Below the pieces are notes generated by a model. It worked only from the letters and a program-made list of their open reading frames with translations, had not been told where the DNA came from and did not search any database. Below, piece by piece: positions 32,758 to 40,691 of a stretch of 64,000 nt of DNA. The translations under genes were made by a program, and so were the position numbers. Source of the DNA: Dactylosporangium vinaceum (GTDB taxonomy: Bacteria > Actinomycetota > Actinomycetes > Mycobacteriales > Micromonosporaceae). How positions within the stretch are numbered: position 1 is the first letter of the stretch; each line of letters begins with the position of its first letter. The stretch lies in NCBI RefSeq assembly GCF_019904175.1, contig NZ_CP061913.1, positions 4,712,001 through 4,776,000 on the forward strand, written 5' to 3'.

Positions 32758-35748
32758 GTGGAGCATCTGACCGGCAGTTCGAGCGACACTGGCCAGGCCG
32801 TCGGGCCGCGCGGATCGGCCGGCGGCGGCTTCGGCGTCCCCATCGGCACCAGCGCACCCCGCGCCGCGTTCAGCACCGACGCGCCGCGGCTGAGCCTCAA
32901 CGGGACCTGGCGGTTCCGGCTCGCGCCGAGTGCCGCCGAGGCGGCCGACGGGTTCTGGGCGCCGGACTTCGACGACTCGGGCTGGGCCGGCCTGCCGGTG
33001 CCGTCGAGCTGGCCGATGCACGGGCACGGGCGGCCCGCGTACACCAACGTCGTGTATCCGTTCCCGGTCGACCCGCCGCACGTGCCGACCGACAACCCGA
33101 CCGGCGACCACCGCCTGGTCTTCGCCGTGCCGGCGTCGTTCGGCGAGGCCGCGAGCCTGCGCTTCGACGGCGTCGACTCCTGCGGGCGGGTGTGGCTCAA
33201 CGGGGTCGAGCTCGGCGTCACCCAGGGCAGCCGTCTGCCGGCCGAGTTCGACGTGACGGGGGTGCTGCGCCCGGGCGCGGCAAACGTCCTCGCGGTCCGG
33301 GTGCACCAGTGGTCGGCCGGCAGCTACCTCGAGGACCAGGACATGTGGTGGCTGCCCGGGATCTTCCGGGACGTCACGCTGCTCGCCCGGCCCGCCGGGG
33401 GTGTCGGTGACGTGTTCGTCCACGCCGGCTACGAGCCCGACGGCCACGGCCGGCTGCGGGTCGAGGGCCCGGCGGACGCCCGGGTGAGCCTCCCCGAGCT
33501 GGGCCTGGACGGTTTGGCGACCGGGGCCGCGCACGACGCCGGGCCGGTCGAGCCGTGGACGGCCGAGACCCCGCGCCTCTACGACCTGCTCGTCGCCACG
33601 GCCACGGAGACGGCGACGCTGCGGATCGGCTTCCGGACCGTCGCGATCACCGGCGGCATCCTCACCGTCAACGGCCGCCGGATCGTGCTGCGCGGCGTCA
33701 ACCGCCACGAGTTCCACCCCGAGCTGGGCCGGGTCGTGCCCCTCGACGTGGTCCGGGCCGAGCTGGAGCTGATGCGCCGCCACCACGTCAACGCCATCCG
33801 CACCAGCCACTACCCGCCCCACCCGGCCGTGCTCGACCTGTGCGACGAGCTCGGCTTCTGGGTCGTCGACGAGTGCGACTACGAGACGCACGGGTTCGAG
33901 CCGGTCGGCTGGCGCGGCAATCCCAGCGACGACCCGCGCTTCACCGACGCCTGCGTGGACCGGATGCGGCGCATGGTCGAGCGGGACAAGAACCACCCCT
34001 CGGTCATCATGTGGTCGCTCGGCAACGAGGCCGGCGTCGGCGCCAACCTGGGCGCGATGGCCGGCTGGGCCCGCGGCCGGGACCCGGGCCGGCCGCTGCA
34101 CTACGAGGGCGACCGCAGCTGCGAGCACGTCGACGTCTACAGCCGGATGTACGCGAGCCACGCCGAGGTCGACGCCATCGGCCGGGGTGAGCATCACGTG
34201 CCGGACCTGCCGTTCATCCTGTGCGAGTACGCCCACGCGATGGGCAACGGCCCCGGCGGCCTCGCCGAGTACGACGAGCTGTTCGACCGCCACCCCCGCT
34301 GCCAGGGCGGGTTCGTCTGGGAGTGGCTCGACCACGGCATCCGCCGGCCGCAGGGCGACTACGCCTACGGCGGCGACTTCGGCGAGCCGCTGCACGACGG
34401 CAACTTCGTCATCGACGGCCTGGTCTTCCCCGACCGCACGCCGTCGCCGGGCCTGACCGAGCTCGGCGCCGTCTATGCGCCGGTCCGGCTGGCGGTCGAG
34501 CCGGGCGCGGTCACGGTCCGCAACCGCTACGTGTTCCGCTCCCTGGCGGACGTGACGCTGCACTGGGACGTCTCGGCCGACGGTGTCGTGCTGCAGGAGG
34601 GGGTACTGCAACCGCCCGCGGTCCCACCGGGGCAGCACGCGGTCGTCGAGGTGCCGCCCGCCCCGGACGCGCCCGCGGACGGCGAGACGTGGCTGACAGT
34701 CCGCGCGCTTGACCCGGCGGGCCTGGTGCTCGGCAGCGGCCAGGCCCTCCTGCGCCAGGCCCCCGAGCGCCAGGCCCCCGAGCGCCAGGCCCCCGAGCGC
34801 CAGGCCCCCGAGCGCCAGGCCCCCGAGCGCCAGGCGCCCGAGCTCGCGGCATCCGAGCGCCAGGCACCCGAGCGTCAGGCATCCGAGCTCGCGGCGCCCG
34901 GGCGGCCCGGGGCGGCGGGCGGAGCGGCGCGGCCCGGCGGCGGTGCCATCCGGCTCGGCGCCGGGCAGTTCGAGCCGGTCCACGGGCGCCTCGTCCGGCT
35001 CGGCGACCTGGACCTGCGCGGCCCGGTCCTCGACGTGTGGCGGGCCCCGATCGACAACGACCGCCTCGGCCCCGACCCGGTCGCCGCGCGGTGGCGGGCG
35101 GCGGGCCTGCACCGGATGACCCACCGCCTGGTCGGCCTGCAGCTGGACGGCGACGCGCTCGTCGTCGCCACCCGGGTCGCGCCGGCCGCCACCGACCTGG
35201 GCCTGCTCACCTGGTACACGTGGCGCCCGGCCGGCGACGGCCTGGAGCTGACGGTGCGGGTCGAGCCCGAGGGGGACTGGGACCTCCCGCTGCCCCGCCT
35301 CGGCGTGCACCTGGAGCTGCCGGACGAGCTGGGCGACGTCACCTGGTTCGGGGCCGGGCCGGGCGAGGCGTATCCGGACTCGCGGACCGCGGCCCTCATC
35401 GGCCGCTACTCGTCCACTGTGGACGACCTCGCGACGCCGTACGTGTATCCGCAGGAGAACGGCAACCGGGCCGACGCGCGCTGGCTGACCCTGACCGCCG
35501 CGGACGGGGCCGGGCTGCGGGTCGAGGGCCGGCCGCGGATCGACTTCACGGCCCGCCGCTGGTCGACCGCCGCCCTGGACGCCGCCCGCCACCGGGCCGA
35601 CCTCGTCCCCGACGGGCGGGTCCACCTGCACCTGGACCACGCCCACCACGGCCTCGGCAGCGCCGCCTGCGGCCCCGGCGTCCTGCCGGAGTACGCGCTG
35701 CGGGCGGCGCCTACGACCTTCGCACTGCGGCTGCGGACGCTCGCCTGA
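32758..35748 (+). CDS. lacZ: GH2 beta-galactosidase with a tandem-repeat insertion
   Basis: 996 residues, LacZ-type. Sugar-binding and immunoglobulin-like domains (LSLNGTWRFRLAP, SCGRVWLNGVELG) precede the TIM barrel with acid/base Glu424 (MWSLGNEAGVG) and nucleophile Glu490 (FILCEYAHAMGN). The C-terminal beta domain (DVWRAPIDNDR) is complete. Residues 666-710, between the barrel and that domain, are a repeat of RQAPE (see the repeat entry). Cytoplasmic, no signal peptide. It hydrolyses beta-galactosides. GTG 32758 has TATCCT 7 nt upstream. The last 38 bp overlap the convergent DUF998 gene. Confidence 0.93.
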   Translation: MEHLTGSSSDTGQAVGPRGSAGGGFGVPIGTSAPRAAFSTDAPRLSLNGTWRFRLAPSAAEAADGFWAPDFDDSGWAGLPVPSSWPMHGHGRPAYTNVVYPFPVDPPHVPTDNPTGDHRLVFAVPASFGEAASLRFDGVDSCGRVWLNGVELGVTQGSRLPAEFDVTGVLRPGAANVLAVRVHQWSAGSYLEDQDMWWLPGIFRDVTLLARPAGGVGDVFVHAGYEPDGHGRLRVEGPADARVSLPELGLDGLATGAAHDAGPVEPWTAETPRLYDLLVATATETATLRIGFRTVAITGGILTVNGRRIVLRGVNRHEFHPELGRVVPLDVVRAELELMRRHHVNAIRTSHYPPHPAVLDLCDELGFWVVDECDYETHGFEPVGWRGNPSDDPRFTDACVDRMRRMVERDKNHPSVIMWSLGNEAGVGANLGAMAGWARGRDPGRPLHYEGDRSCEHVDVYSRMYASHAEVDAIGRGEHHVPDLPFILCEYAHAMGNGPGGLAEYDELFDRHPRCQGGFVWEWLDHGIRRPQGDYAYGGDFGEPLHDGNFVIDGLVFPDRTPSPGLTELGAVYAPVRLAVEPGAVTVRNRYVFRSLADVTLHWDVSADGVVLQEGVLQPPAVPPGQHAVVEVPPAPDAPADGETWLTVRALDPAGLVLGSGQALLRQAPERQAPERQAPERQAPERQAPERQAPELAASERQAPERQASELAAPGRPGAAGGAARPGGGAIRLGAGQFEPVHGRLVRLGDLDLRGPVLDVWRAPIDNDRLGPDPVAARWRAAGLHRMTHRLVGLQLDGDALVVATRVAPAATDLGLLTWYTWRPAGDGLELTVRVEPEGDWDLPLPRLGVHLELPDELGDVTWFGAGPGEAYPDSRTAALIGRYSSTVDDLATPYVYPQENGNRADARWLTLTAADGAGLRVEGRPRIDFTARRWSTAALDAARHRADLVPDGRVHLHLDHAHHGLGSAACGPGVLPEYALRAAPTTFALRLRTLA
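34753..34887 (+). repeat. 15-bp minisatellite inside the beta-galactosidase gene
   Basis: Unit CGCCAGGCCCCCGAG, in frame as Arg-Gln-Ala-Pro-Glu. Five perfect copies at 34753-34827, a sixth with one change, then degenerate units (LAASE, RQAPE, RQASE). It lies at a domain boundary, so copy-number change would lengthen a linker without a frameshift. Confidence 0.95.
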
Positions 35749-36427
35749 TCTCGTGCCCGGCCACCAGCGCGAACCACACCCAGCCGGTGGTCAGAGCCAG
35801 GCGTTGCAGCAGGCCCGCGACCTCGACGACGGGGGACTGCTGGGCGAAGCCGGCGACGGCCGTGGCCATCAGGGCGACGAACGCGACAGCCGACAGTGCC
35901 GAATACGCGGCCCAGCCGAGCGTGTTGCGGCGGGCGTAGGCGTAGGCCAGGGCCAGCATGGCCACCGCGAGCGCGGCGAACATCGGCAGGGAGAAGGCCA
36001 GGTCGTGCAGGCGGCCGTGGATCGTCGCCGCGGCCGGCGTCGCCGGGGTGCCGGGCGGGTAGCCGCTGACCGGGTCGGCGGTGAAGATGCCGGCGCCGAG
36101 CAGGCCAACGCCCCAGAGCGCCACCGCGATCGGGACCGCCCTCGCGCCCGGGCCGGGCCGCAGCGCCCGGCGCAGGCCGGCGGCGAACAGCAGGGACAGC
36201 ACCCCGGCCACGACGAAGTTCACCACCTGGACCCAGCCCGCCGGGCCCAGCGCGAGGGAGCTCACCGGATGGCGGATCGGGTCGTAGCCGGGGTGGAGGG
36301 CCGGCTCGATGAGGAAGGTCAGGACGAACAGCGGGCCCGCGACCAGACCCGCGCGCAGCAGGCGGTTCGGGCGCTCCGGTGGGCGGGCCGGCGTCGCGGC
36401 GGCCACCAGCGTATCGATCCCCGTCAT
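35711..36427 (-). CDS. DUF998 family membrane protein
   Basis: 238 residues with six predicted membrane helices. Family features: HPGYDPIRHPVSSLALGPAGWVQ after the first helix, and HGRLHDLAFSLPMF near the middle. Function of DUF998 is unknown. The start is fixed by TTGACG-N17-TATGGT-N6-ATG, with two palindromic operators covering the -35 and -10 boxes, so it must be tightly regulated. The 3' end overlaps the convergent beta-galactosidase gene. Confidence 0.88.
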   Translation of the reverse strand: MTGIDTLVAAATPARPPERPNRLLRAGLVAGPLFVLTFLIEPALHPGYDPIRHPVSSLALGPAGWVQVVNFVVAGVLSLLFAAGLRRALRPGPGARAVPIAVALWGVGLLGAGIFTADPVSGYPPGTPATPAAATIHGRLHDLAFSLPMFAALAVAMLALAYAYARRNTLGWAAYSALSAVAFVALMATAVAGFAQQSPVVEVAGLLQRLALTTGWVWFALVAGHEIRRASAAAVRRS

Positions 36428-36429
36428 GT

Positions 36430-36473
36430 GTCAACCATAGTTGACAAGCGCCGCGCCGTCAACCTTGGTTGAC
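36430..36473 (-). promoter_or_regulatory. Two palindromic operators over the DUF998 promoter
   Basis: GTCAAC-CATA-GTTGAC (36430-36445) and GTCAAC-CTTG-GTTGAC (36458-36473), 28 bp centre to centre. Minus-strand -35 TTGACG falls in the second and -10 TATGGT in the first, so a bound repressor would cover the core promoter. The AsnC gene ends just upstream, but its protein is not proven to bind here; the motif is MarR-like in style. Confidence 0.75.
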
Positions 36474-36477
36474 GCGA

Positions 36478-37443
36478 TCACGGCACCAGGAGCGTCCCCG
36501 CGTTCTTGAGCCGGCGGACCACCGGCGAGGTCTCGGCGCCGGTGACACCGGGCAGGGAGCCGACCCGGTCGGCCAGGTAGTCGTAGAGGGCGTCCAGGTC
36601 ACGGCAGATCACGGTGGCCGAGATGTTGGCCGGGCCGGTGATCGCGGCCGCGTAGCCGATCTCCGGGTGGGTGGCGAGCGCGCCCGTCACCGGGGTCAGC
36701 GCGGCCGGGGCCACGGTCAGCCACAGCAGTGCCTCCGCGTGGTAGCCGAACAGGGCGGGCTCCACATCGACGTCGAAGTACAACAGCCCGCTCTGCTGCA
36801 GTTCATCCAGGCGGCGGCGGACCGTCGTCTCCGACCAGCCGGTGGCCCGGGCCAGGGCCGGGAAGTCGGCGCGCCCGTCGCGGGCCAGGGCGCTCAGCAG
36901 GGCGTTGTCGGCCGGAGTCGGCGTCACCGGGCGGGCCGGTGGCCGGGCCGGTGTCAGCGCCGCGATCTCCGCCGGGGCGAGGGCGGACGTGCGGCCCGGC
37001 CAGCCGTCGAGGCCGGCGACGCCGCGCAGGACGCAGTACGCGGTGACGGCGGTGACCTTCGGCGAGCGGGGGAGGCGCTGCAGGAGCAGCTCGCCGTCGT
37101 CGGCGTGGCGGCGGGTGCGGGTGATGCACGAGATCTCGGTGCCCCCGGACAGGATCAGCACCCAGGACGTGTCCGCGCGCCGGGCCAGCGCGGTGGCCAG
37201 GGGGACGGCCGCGTCGGGGGTGCAGCGGATTCGGATCAGCCAGTCGACGTGGCCGATCGCCGCCGCGTGCGGCAGCCCGACCACGCGGACCGCGCCGACC
37301 GAGCGCAGGCGGCGGTAGCGGCGCGCGACAGTGCGGTCCGACGCGCCCAGGACCTCGCCGATGCGGCTGAACGGGGCGCGCCCGTCGACCTGCAGGGCGT
37401 GGACGATGCGCCGGTCCAGGTCGTCGAGCGTGAGTGGATCCAC
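36478..37443 (-). CDS. Lrp/AsnC family regulator with two AsnC units in one protein
   Basis: 321 residues, about twice the usual Lrp length. The first helix-turn-helix reads LDDLDRRIVHALQVDGRAPF, then VLGASDRTVARRYRRL; a second appears near residue 175 (ADNALLSALARDGRADF, then ATGWSETTVRRRLDEL). Each is followed by a RAM-type ligand domain (VDWLIRIRCTPDA; EALLWLTVAPAAL). Start GTG 37443 by TACCGT-N6-GTG. It is divergent from the MFS exporter (84 bp), its likely target, and directly upstream of DUF998. Confidence 0.88.
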   Translation of the reverse strand: MDPLTLDDLDRRIVHALQVDGRAPFSRIGEVLGASDRTVARRYRRLRSVGAVRVVGLPHAAAIGHVDWLIRIRCTPDAAVPLATALARRADTSWVLILSGGTEISCITRTRRHADDGELLLQRLPRSPKVTAVTAYCVLRGVAGLDGWPGRTSALAPAEIAALTPARPPARPVTPTPADNALLSALARDGRADFPALARATGWSETTVRRRLDELQQSGLLYFDVDVEPALFGYHAEALLWLTVAPAALTPVTGALATHPEIGYAAAITGPANISATVICRDLDALYDYLADRVGSLPGVTGAETSPVVRRLKNAGTLLVP

Positions 37444-37526
37444 CGGATCACGGTACCAATGCGACGGAATCCGCCGGAGCGCGGCGAGTAGTCGTCGGTG
37501 CGTCCGAGCGGCCGCACGCTGACGGC

Positions 37527-38963
37527 ATGCGCAAATGGCTTCCCCTGCTCGCGGTCTCGCTGAGCACCCTGATGCTGCTCATCGACATCACGATCGTCAG
37601 CATCGCCGCCCCGGCCCTGGCCCGGGACCTGCACGCGTCGTTCGCCGCGCTGCAGTGGACCGTCGACCTCTACGTGCTCGTCCTCGCCGCGCTGCTCATG
37701 GCGGCCGGCTCGCTCGCCGACCGGATCGGGCACCGCCGGGTGTTCGTGGCCGGGCTCGTCGTGTTCGCGGCCGCCTCCCTCGCGTGCGGGCTCGCCCCCG
37801 GCACCGGCTCGCTCATCGCCGCCCGCGGCGTGCAGGGCCTCGGCGCGGCCGCGATGTACGCCACCAACGCCGCGCTGCTCGGCCTCACCTACTCCGGCCG
37901 GGACCGCTCGGTCGCGTTCGGGATCTGGGGCGCGGCCAACGGCGCCGCCGCCGCGGCCGGGCCGATCCTCGGCGGCCTGCTCACCGAGCACATCGGCTGG
38001 CGGGCGATCTTCCTGGTCAACCTGCCCGTGGCGGCCGCCGCGCTGCTGCTGGCCCGGCACGTCACCGGCCACACCCGGCCGCGCGGCGCCGGGCGCCCCG
38101 ACCGGCCCGGCGTCGTGAGCTTCACCGCCGCCGCGAGCCTGCTGGTCTACGGCCTCATCCGGGCCGGCGACGCCGGCTGGAGCGACCGGCTCACCGTCGC
38201 CGCGCTCGTCCTGGGCGGCCTGGCGGCGCTCGGGTTCGTGGCCGTGGAGCTGCGCCGGCGTGAGCCGATGCTCGACCTGCGGCTGTTTCGCTCAAGCGCC
38301 TTCTCCGTGCTGATGCTCGCAGCGGCCGCGCTCACCGCGTCGGCGTTCGCCGGGCTGGTGTTCGTGTCCGTGTGGGCCCAGACGGTCCTGCGCCTCGACG
38401 CCATGGACGCCGGGCTGGTCCTCGCGCCGATGGCCGTCGTCGCGTTCGTCGTGGCCGGGGCCGGCGGGCGGCTGCTGCACGGCGTGCCGGCGCGCCTGAG
38501 CATCGGCGGCGGCCTGCTGCTCATCGGCGCCGGAGACGCCCTCGGCCTGCTCATCGGCCCGGGGTCGGGCTGGCCGGCGGTGGTGCCGGCCCTGGTGGTC
38601 GTGGGCGTCGGCGTCGGCCTGAGCACGCCCGTCATCGCCTCCGCCACCCTGGCAGTGGTACCGCCGGCGCGTGCGGGCATGGCCAACGGCGCGTCGAACA
38701 CGTTCCGGCAGCTGGGCTACGCGCTCGCCCTGCCCGTCTTCGCCACGGTCCTGGCCGGCGCCTCCGGTGACGTCCTGGGCGGCGGCGCGTCGCCGGCCGC
38801 GTTCGCCGACGGCCTCGACCGCATCTTCGCCGTCAGCGCCGCCATCGCCTTCGTCGGCGGGTTTGCCGTGCTCACGCTGCTGCGTACCACCACGGTCGTA
38901 CGGGAAAGTGACGACCGTGGGCTGACGACGGCGGACCCGCGAACGGCAACGATCGACGCATGA
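37527..38963 (+). CDS. MFS transporter, DHA2 (EmrB/QacA-like) family
   Basis: 478 residues with 13-14 hydrophobic segments. Motif A after TM2 (GSLADRIGHRRVFV) and motif C in TM5 (GAANGAAAAAGPILGG) mark drug:H+ antiporters; LDITIVSIAAPALARDL replaced by LIDITIVSIAAPALARDL in TM1 is the DHA2 signature area. Start ATG 37527 (MRKWLPLLAVS). The stop overlaps the next start (ATGA), so the carboxymuconolactone-decarboxylase-like gene is cotranscribed. Probably controlled by the divergent AsnC protein. Confidence 0.88.
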   Translation: MRKWLPLLAVSLSTLMLLIDITIVSIAAPALARDLHASFAALQWTVDLYVLVLAALLMAAGSLADRIGHRRVFVAGLVVFAAASLACGLAPGTGSLIAARGVQGLGAAAMYATNAALLGLTYSGRDRSVAFGIWGAANGAAAAAGPILGGLLTEHIGWRAIFLVNLPVAAAALLLARHVTGHTRPRGAGRPDRPGVVSFTAAASLLVYGLIRAGDAGWSDRLTVAALVLGGLAALGFVAVELRRREPMLDLRLFRSSAFSVLMLAAAALTASAFAGLVFVSVWAQTVLRLDAMDAGLVLAPMAVVAFVVAGAGGRLLHGVPARLSIGGGLLLIGAGDALGLLIGPGSGWPAVVPALVVVGVGVGLSTPVIASATLAVVPPARAGMANGASNTFRQLGYALALPVFATVLAGASGDVLGGGASPAAFADGLDRIFAVSAAIAFVGGFAVLTLLRTTTVVRESDDRGLTTADPRTATIDA

Positions 38964-39931
38964 CCCCATACCGGTTCGTCACCCCGGTCGCCCGGCGATC
39001 CGCCACCGGATCGGTGGCCGCGGTGTATGCCGCCTCCGCCCGTGAGCTCGGCGCGCGCTTCGCGCCGCACCTCACCCCCGCACCCGACCTGCACGCCGCG
39101 CTGTGGACGCTGCTGCGCGAGTCGCTGCTGGCCGGGACCGTCCCCCGGGCCCGCAAGGAGGCGGTCGCCGCGGCGGTCGCGGTGGCGAACCGGTGCCCGT
39201 TCTGCATCGACGCCCACGCCGCCATGCTGCACGCCACCGGCGAGCACGACCTCGCCGCGGCCGTCCTGCGCGGCGAGACACCGGACCCGGTGGTGGCGTG
39301 GGCCCGCTCGACCCGGTCGGCCGAGCCGGACCCGTGGCCGTTCCCGGCGCACGAGGCCCCCGAATACGTCGGGACCGCCCTCGCCAACCACTTCATCAAC
39401 CGCATGGTCGACGCGCTGCGACCCGGGTCGCCGCTGCCCGGCGGGGCCTTGCGGGCGCCGGCGCGGCGGGCCGCCGGGCTCGCCCTGACCCGGACGGTGC
39501 GGCGGCCGGTGACCGCGGGGCCGGCGCCGATCGCGGCGGCGTGGGACGAGTTCGCGCGGATCGCGCAGCGGGGCGCGGACCTGCTCGGGGACACCGCCCG
39601 GGCGGTCCTGCACCAGGTGGTCGGCGGCTGGCGGGGCGAGCACCCGCCGCTCGGTGGCTGGCCCGCCGACGTCCTGGCCGCGGTGCCCGAGCAGGAGCGG
39701 CCGGGGGCGCGGCTGGCGGTGCTCGCCGCGCTCGCGCCCTACCGGCTGACCGATTCCGCGGTGGCCGCCTGGCGCAGCACCGTGGGGCCGCGCGGCGACG
39801 AGGAACTGGTCCGGGTGCTCGCCTACGGGGCGTTCACGGCGGTGGCGCACCTGGCCGGCAAACAGGGGCCGGAGTGGATGCGCGGCTGTGCGAGACTGGC
39901 CCCATGGCAGACGAGATCGTCGATGTCGTGA
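38960..39931 (+). CDS. AhpD-like carboxymuconolactone decarboxylase family protein
   Basis: 323 residues. The redox motif CPFC (ANRCPFCIDAHAAMLHATGEHDLA, split here as ANRCPFCID and AHAAMLHATGE) identifies an AhpD-like alkylhydroperoxidase domain at about residues 70-110. Long helices follow. Cys pairs of this type relay electrons to peroxidases. It is translated with the MFS gene (ATGA). Its last 28 bp contain the start of the DUF2997 gene. Confidence 0.85.
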   Translation: MTPYRFVTPVARRSATGSVAAVYAASARELGARFAPHLTPAPDLHAALWTLLRESLLAGTVPRARKEAVAAAVAVANRCPFCIDAHAAMLHATGEHDLAAAVLRGETPDPVVAWARSTRSAEPDPWPFPAHEAPEYVGTALANHFINRMVDALRPGSPLPGGALRAPARRAAGLALTRTVRRPVTAGPAPIAAAWDEFARIAQRGADLLGDTARAVLHQVVGGWRGEHPPLGGWPADVLAAVPEQERPGARLAVLAALAPYRLTDSAVAAWRSTVGPRGDEELVRVLAYGAFTAVAHLAGKQGPEWMRGCARLAPWQTRSSMS

Positions 39932-40116
39932 TCCGGCCCGACGGCAAGGTCGAGATGCACGTCACCGGGGTCGACGGGACGGCCTGCGTCGAGCGCACCG
40001 ACCAGCTCGTCGGGCTGCTCGGCGGCGAGGTCGAGTCCCAGGAGCTCACCGCCGACGCCTATGTGCAGACCGAGGCCGACACGACTGTCGACGAGCAGAA
40101 CCGGCTGTGGCATTGA
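39904..40116 (+). CDS. DUF2997 protein (first gene of the Ycf46 module)
   Basis: 70 residues, acidic. Pattern IRPDGKVEMHVTGVDGTAC, then LLGGEVESQELTADAYV, matches the DUF2997 family that I know as a neighbour of DUF1257 proteins. Start ATG 39904 lies inside the preceding gene; a weak extended -10 (TGC-GAGACT, N6, ATG) may give it a leaderless transcript. It overlaps the radical SAM gene by 10 bp. Function unknown; likely a small partner of the ATPases in this block. Confidence 0.8.
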   Translation: MADEIVDVVIRPDGKVEMHVTGVDGTACVERTDQLVGLLGGEVESQELTADAYVQTEADTTVDEQNRLWH

Positions 40117-40667
40117 CCGCATCGCTGCTGATCCACGCGGTCGTCGCGCGCAGCCGGGCCAACGGGCCGGGCGAGCGGATGACGGTGTGGGTGCAGGGCT
40201 GCTCCCTCGGCTGCGCCGGCTGCTTCAACCCCGGCACCCACGCCGCCGGGACCGCGCGCCGCACTGTCGCGCAGCTGCTGGCCGTCGCCGCGGCCGAGCC
40301 GATCGAGGGCGTCACGCTCACCGGCGGGGAGCCCCTCGAACAGCCGGACGGCGTGGCCGCCCTCGGCGCCGGGCTGCGCCGGGCCGGGCTCGGGCTGATC
40401 ATCCTCACCGGCTACTCGCGGCGGGAGATCGAAGCCGCACCGGCCCGGCTGCGCGCCGTCGCCGACGCCGACCTGGTCGTGGCCGGGCGCTACCAGCGCA
40501 AGGCGCACCTCGGCGGGGCACTGCGCGGATCGGCGAACAAGACGTACTGGTGGCGGACGGAGCGGTACCGGCACAGCGACCTGGACGGCGTCCCCGACCT
40601 CGAGGTGATCGTCGGGGCCGACGGGACCATGACGATCACCGGCATGACGGCGCCGACGATCGGCTGA
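40107..40667 (+). CDS. Radical SAM 4Fe-4S protein (activase-like)
   Basis: 186 residues, the size of an NrdG-type activase. It has the C-x3-C-x2-C cluster motif (CSLGCAGC), a Gly-Gly-Glu SAM motif (LTGGEPLEQ), and ends with a beta-rich tail. Radical SAM proteins of this size make a glycyl radical on a partner enzyme or modify a peptide. No glycyl-radical enzyme is seen nearby, so the target may be a member of this module. GTG 40107 overlaps the DUF2997 stop. Confidence 0.85.
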   Translation: MALTASLLIHAVVARSRANGPGERMTVWVQGCSLGCAGCFNPGTHAAGTARRTVAQLLAVAAAEPIEGVTLTGGEPLEQPDGVAALGAGLRRAGLGLIILTGYSRREIEAAPARLRAVADADLVVAGRYQRKAHLGGALRGSANKTYWWRTERYRHSDLDGVPDLEVIVGADGTMTITGMTAPTIG

Positions 40668-40691
40668 ACGGACAACGGGGAGGAACGGCAC

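Noticed and set aside
32734..35649. Long minus-strand open frame upstream of the SARP start
   Set aside because: It is antisense to the beta-galactosidase. The regulator's homology and promoter begin at 32733.
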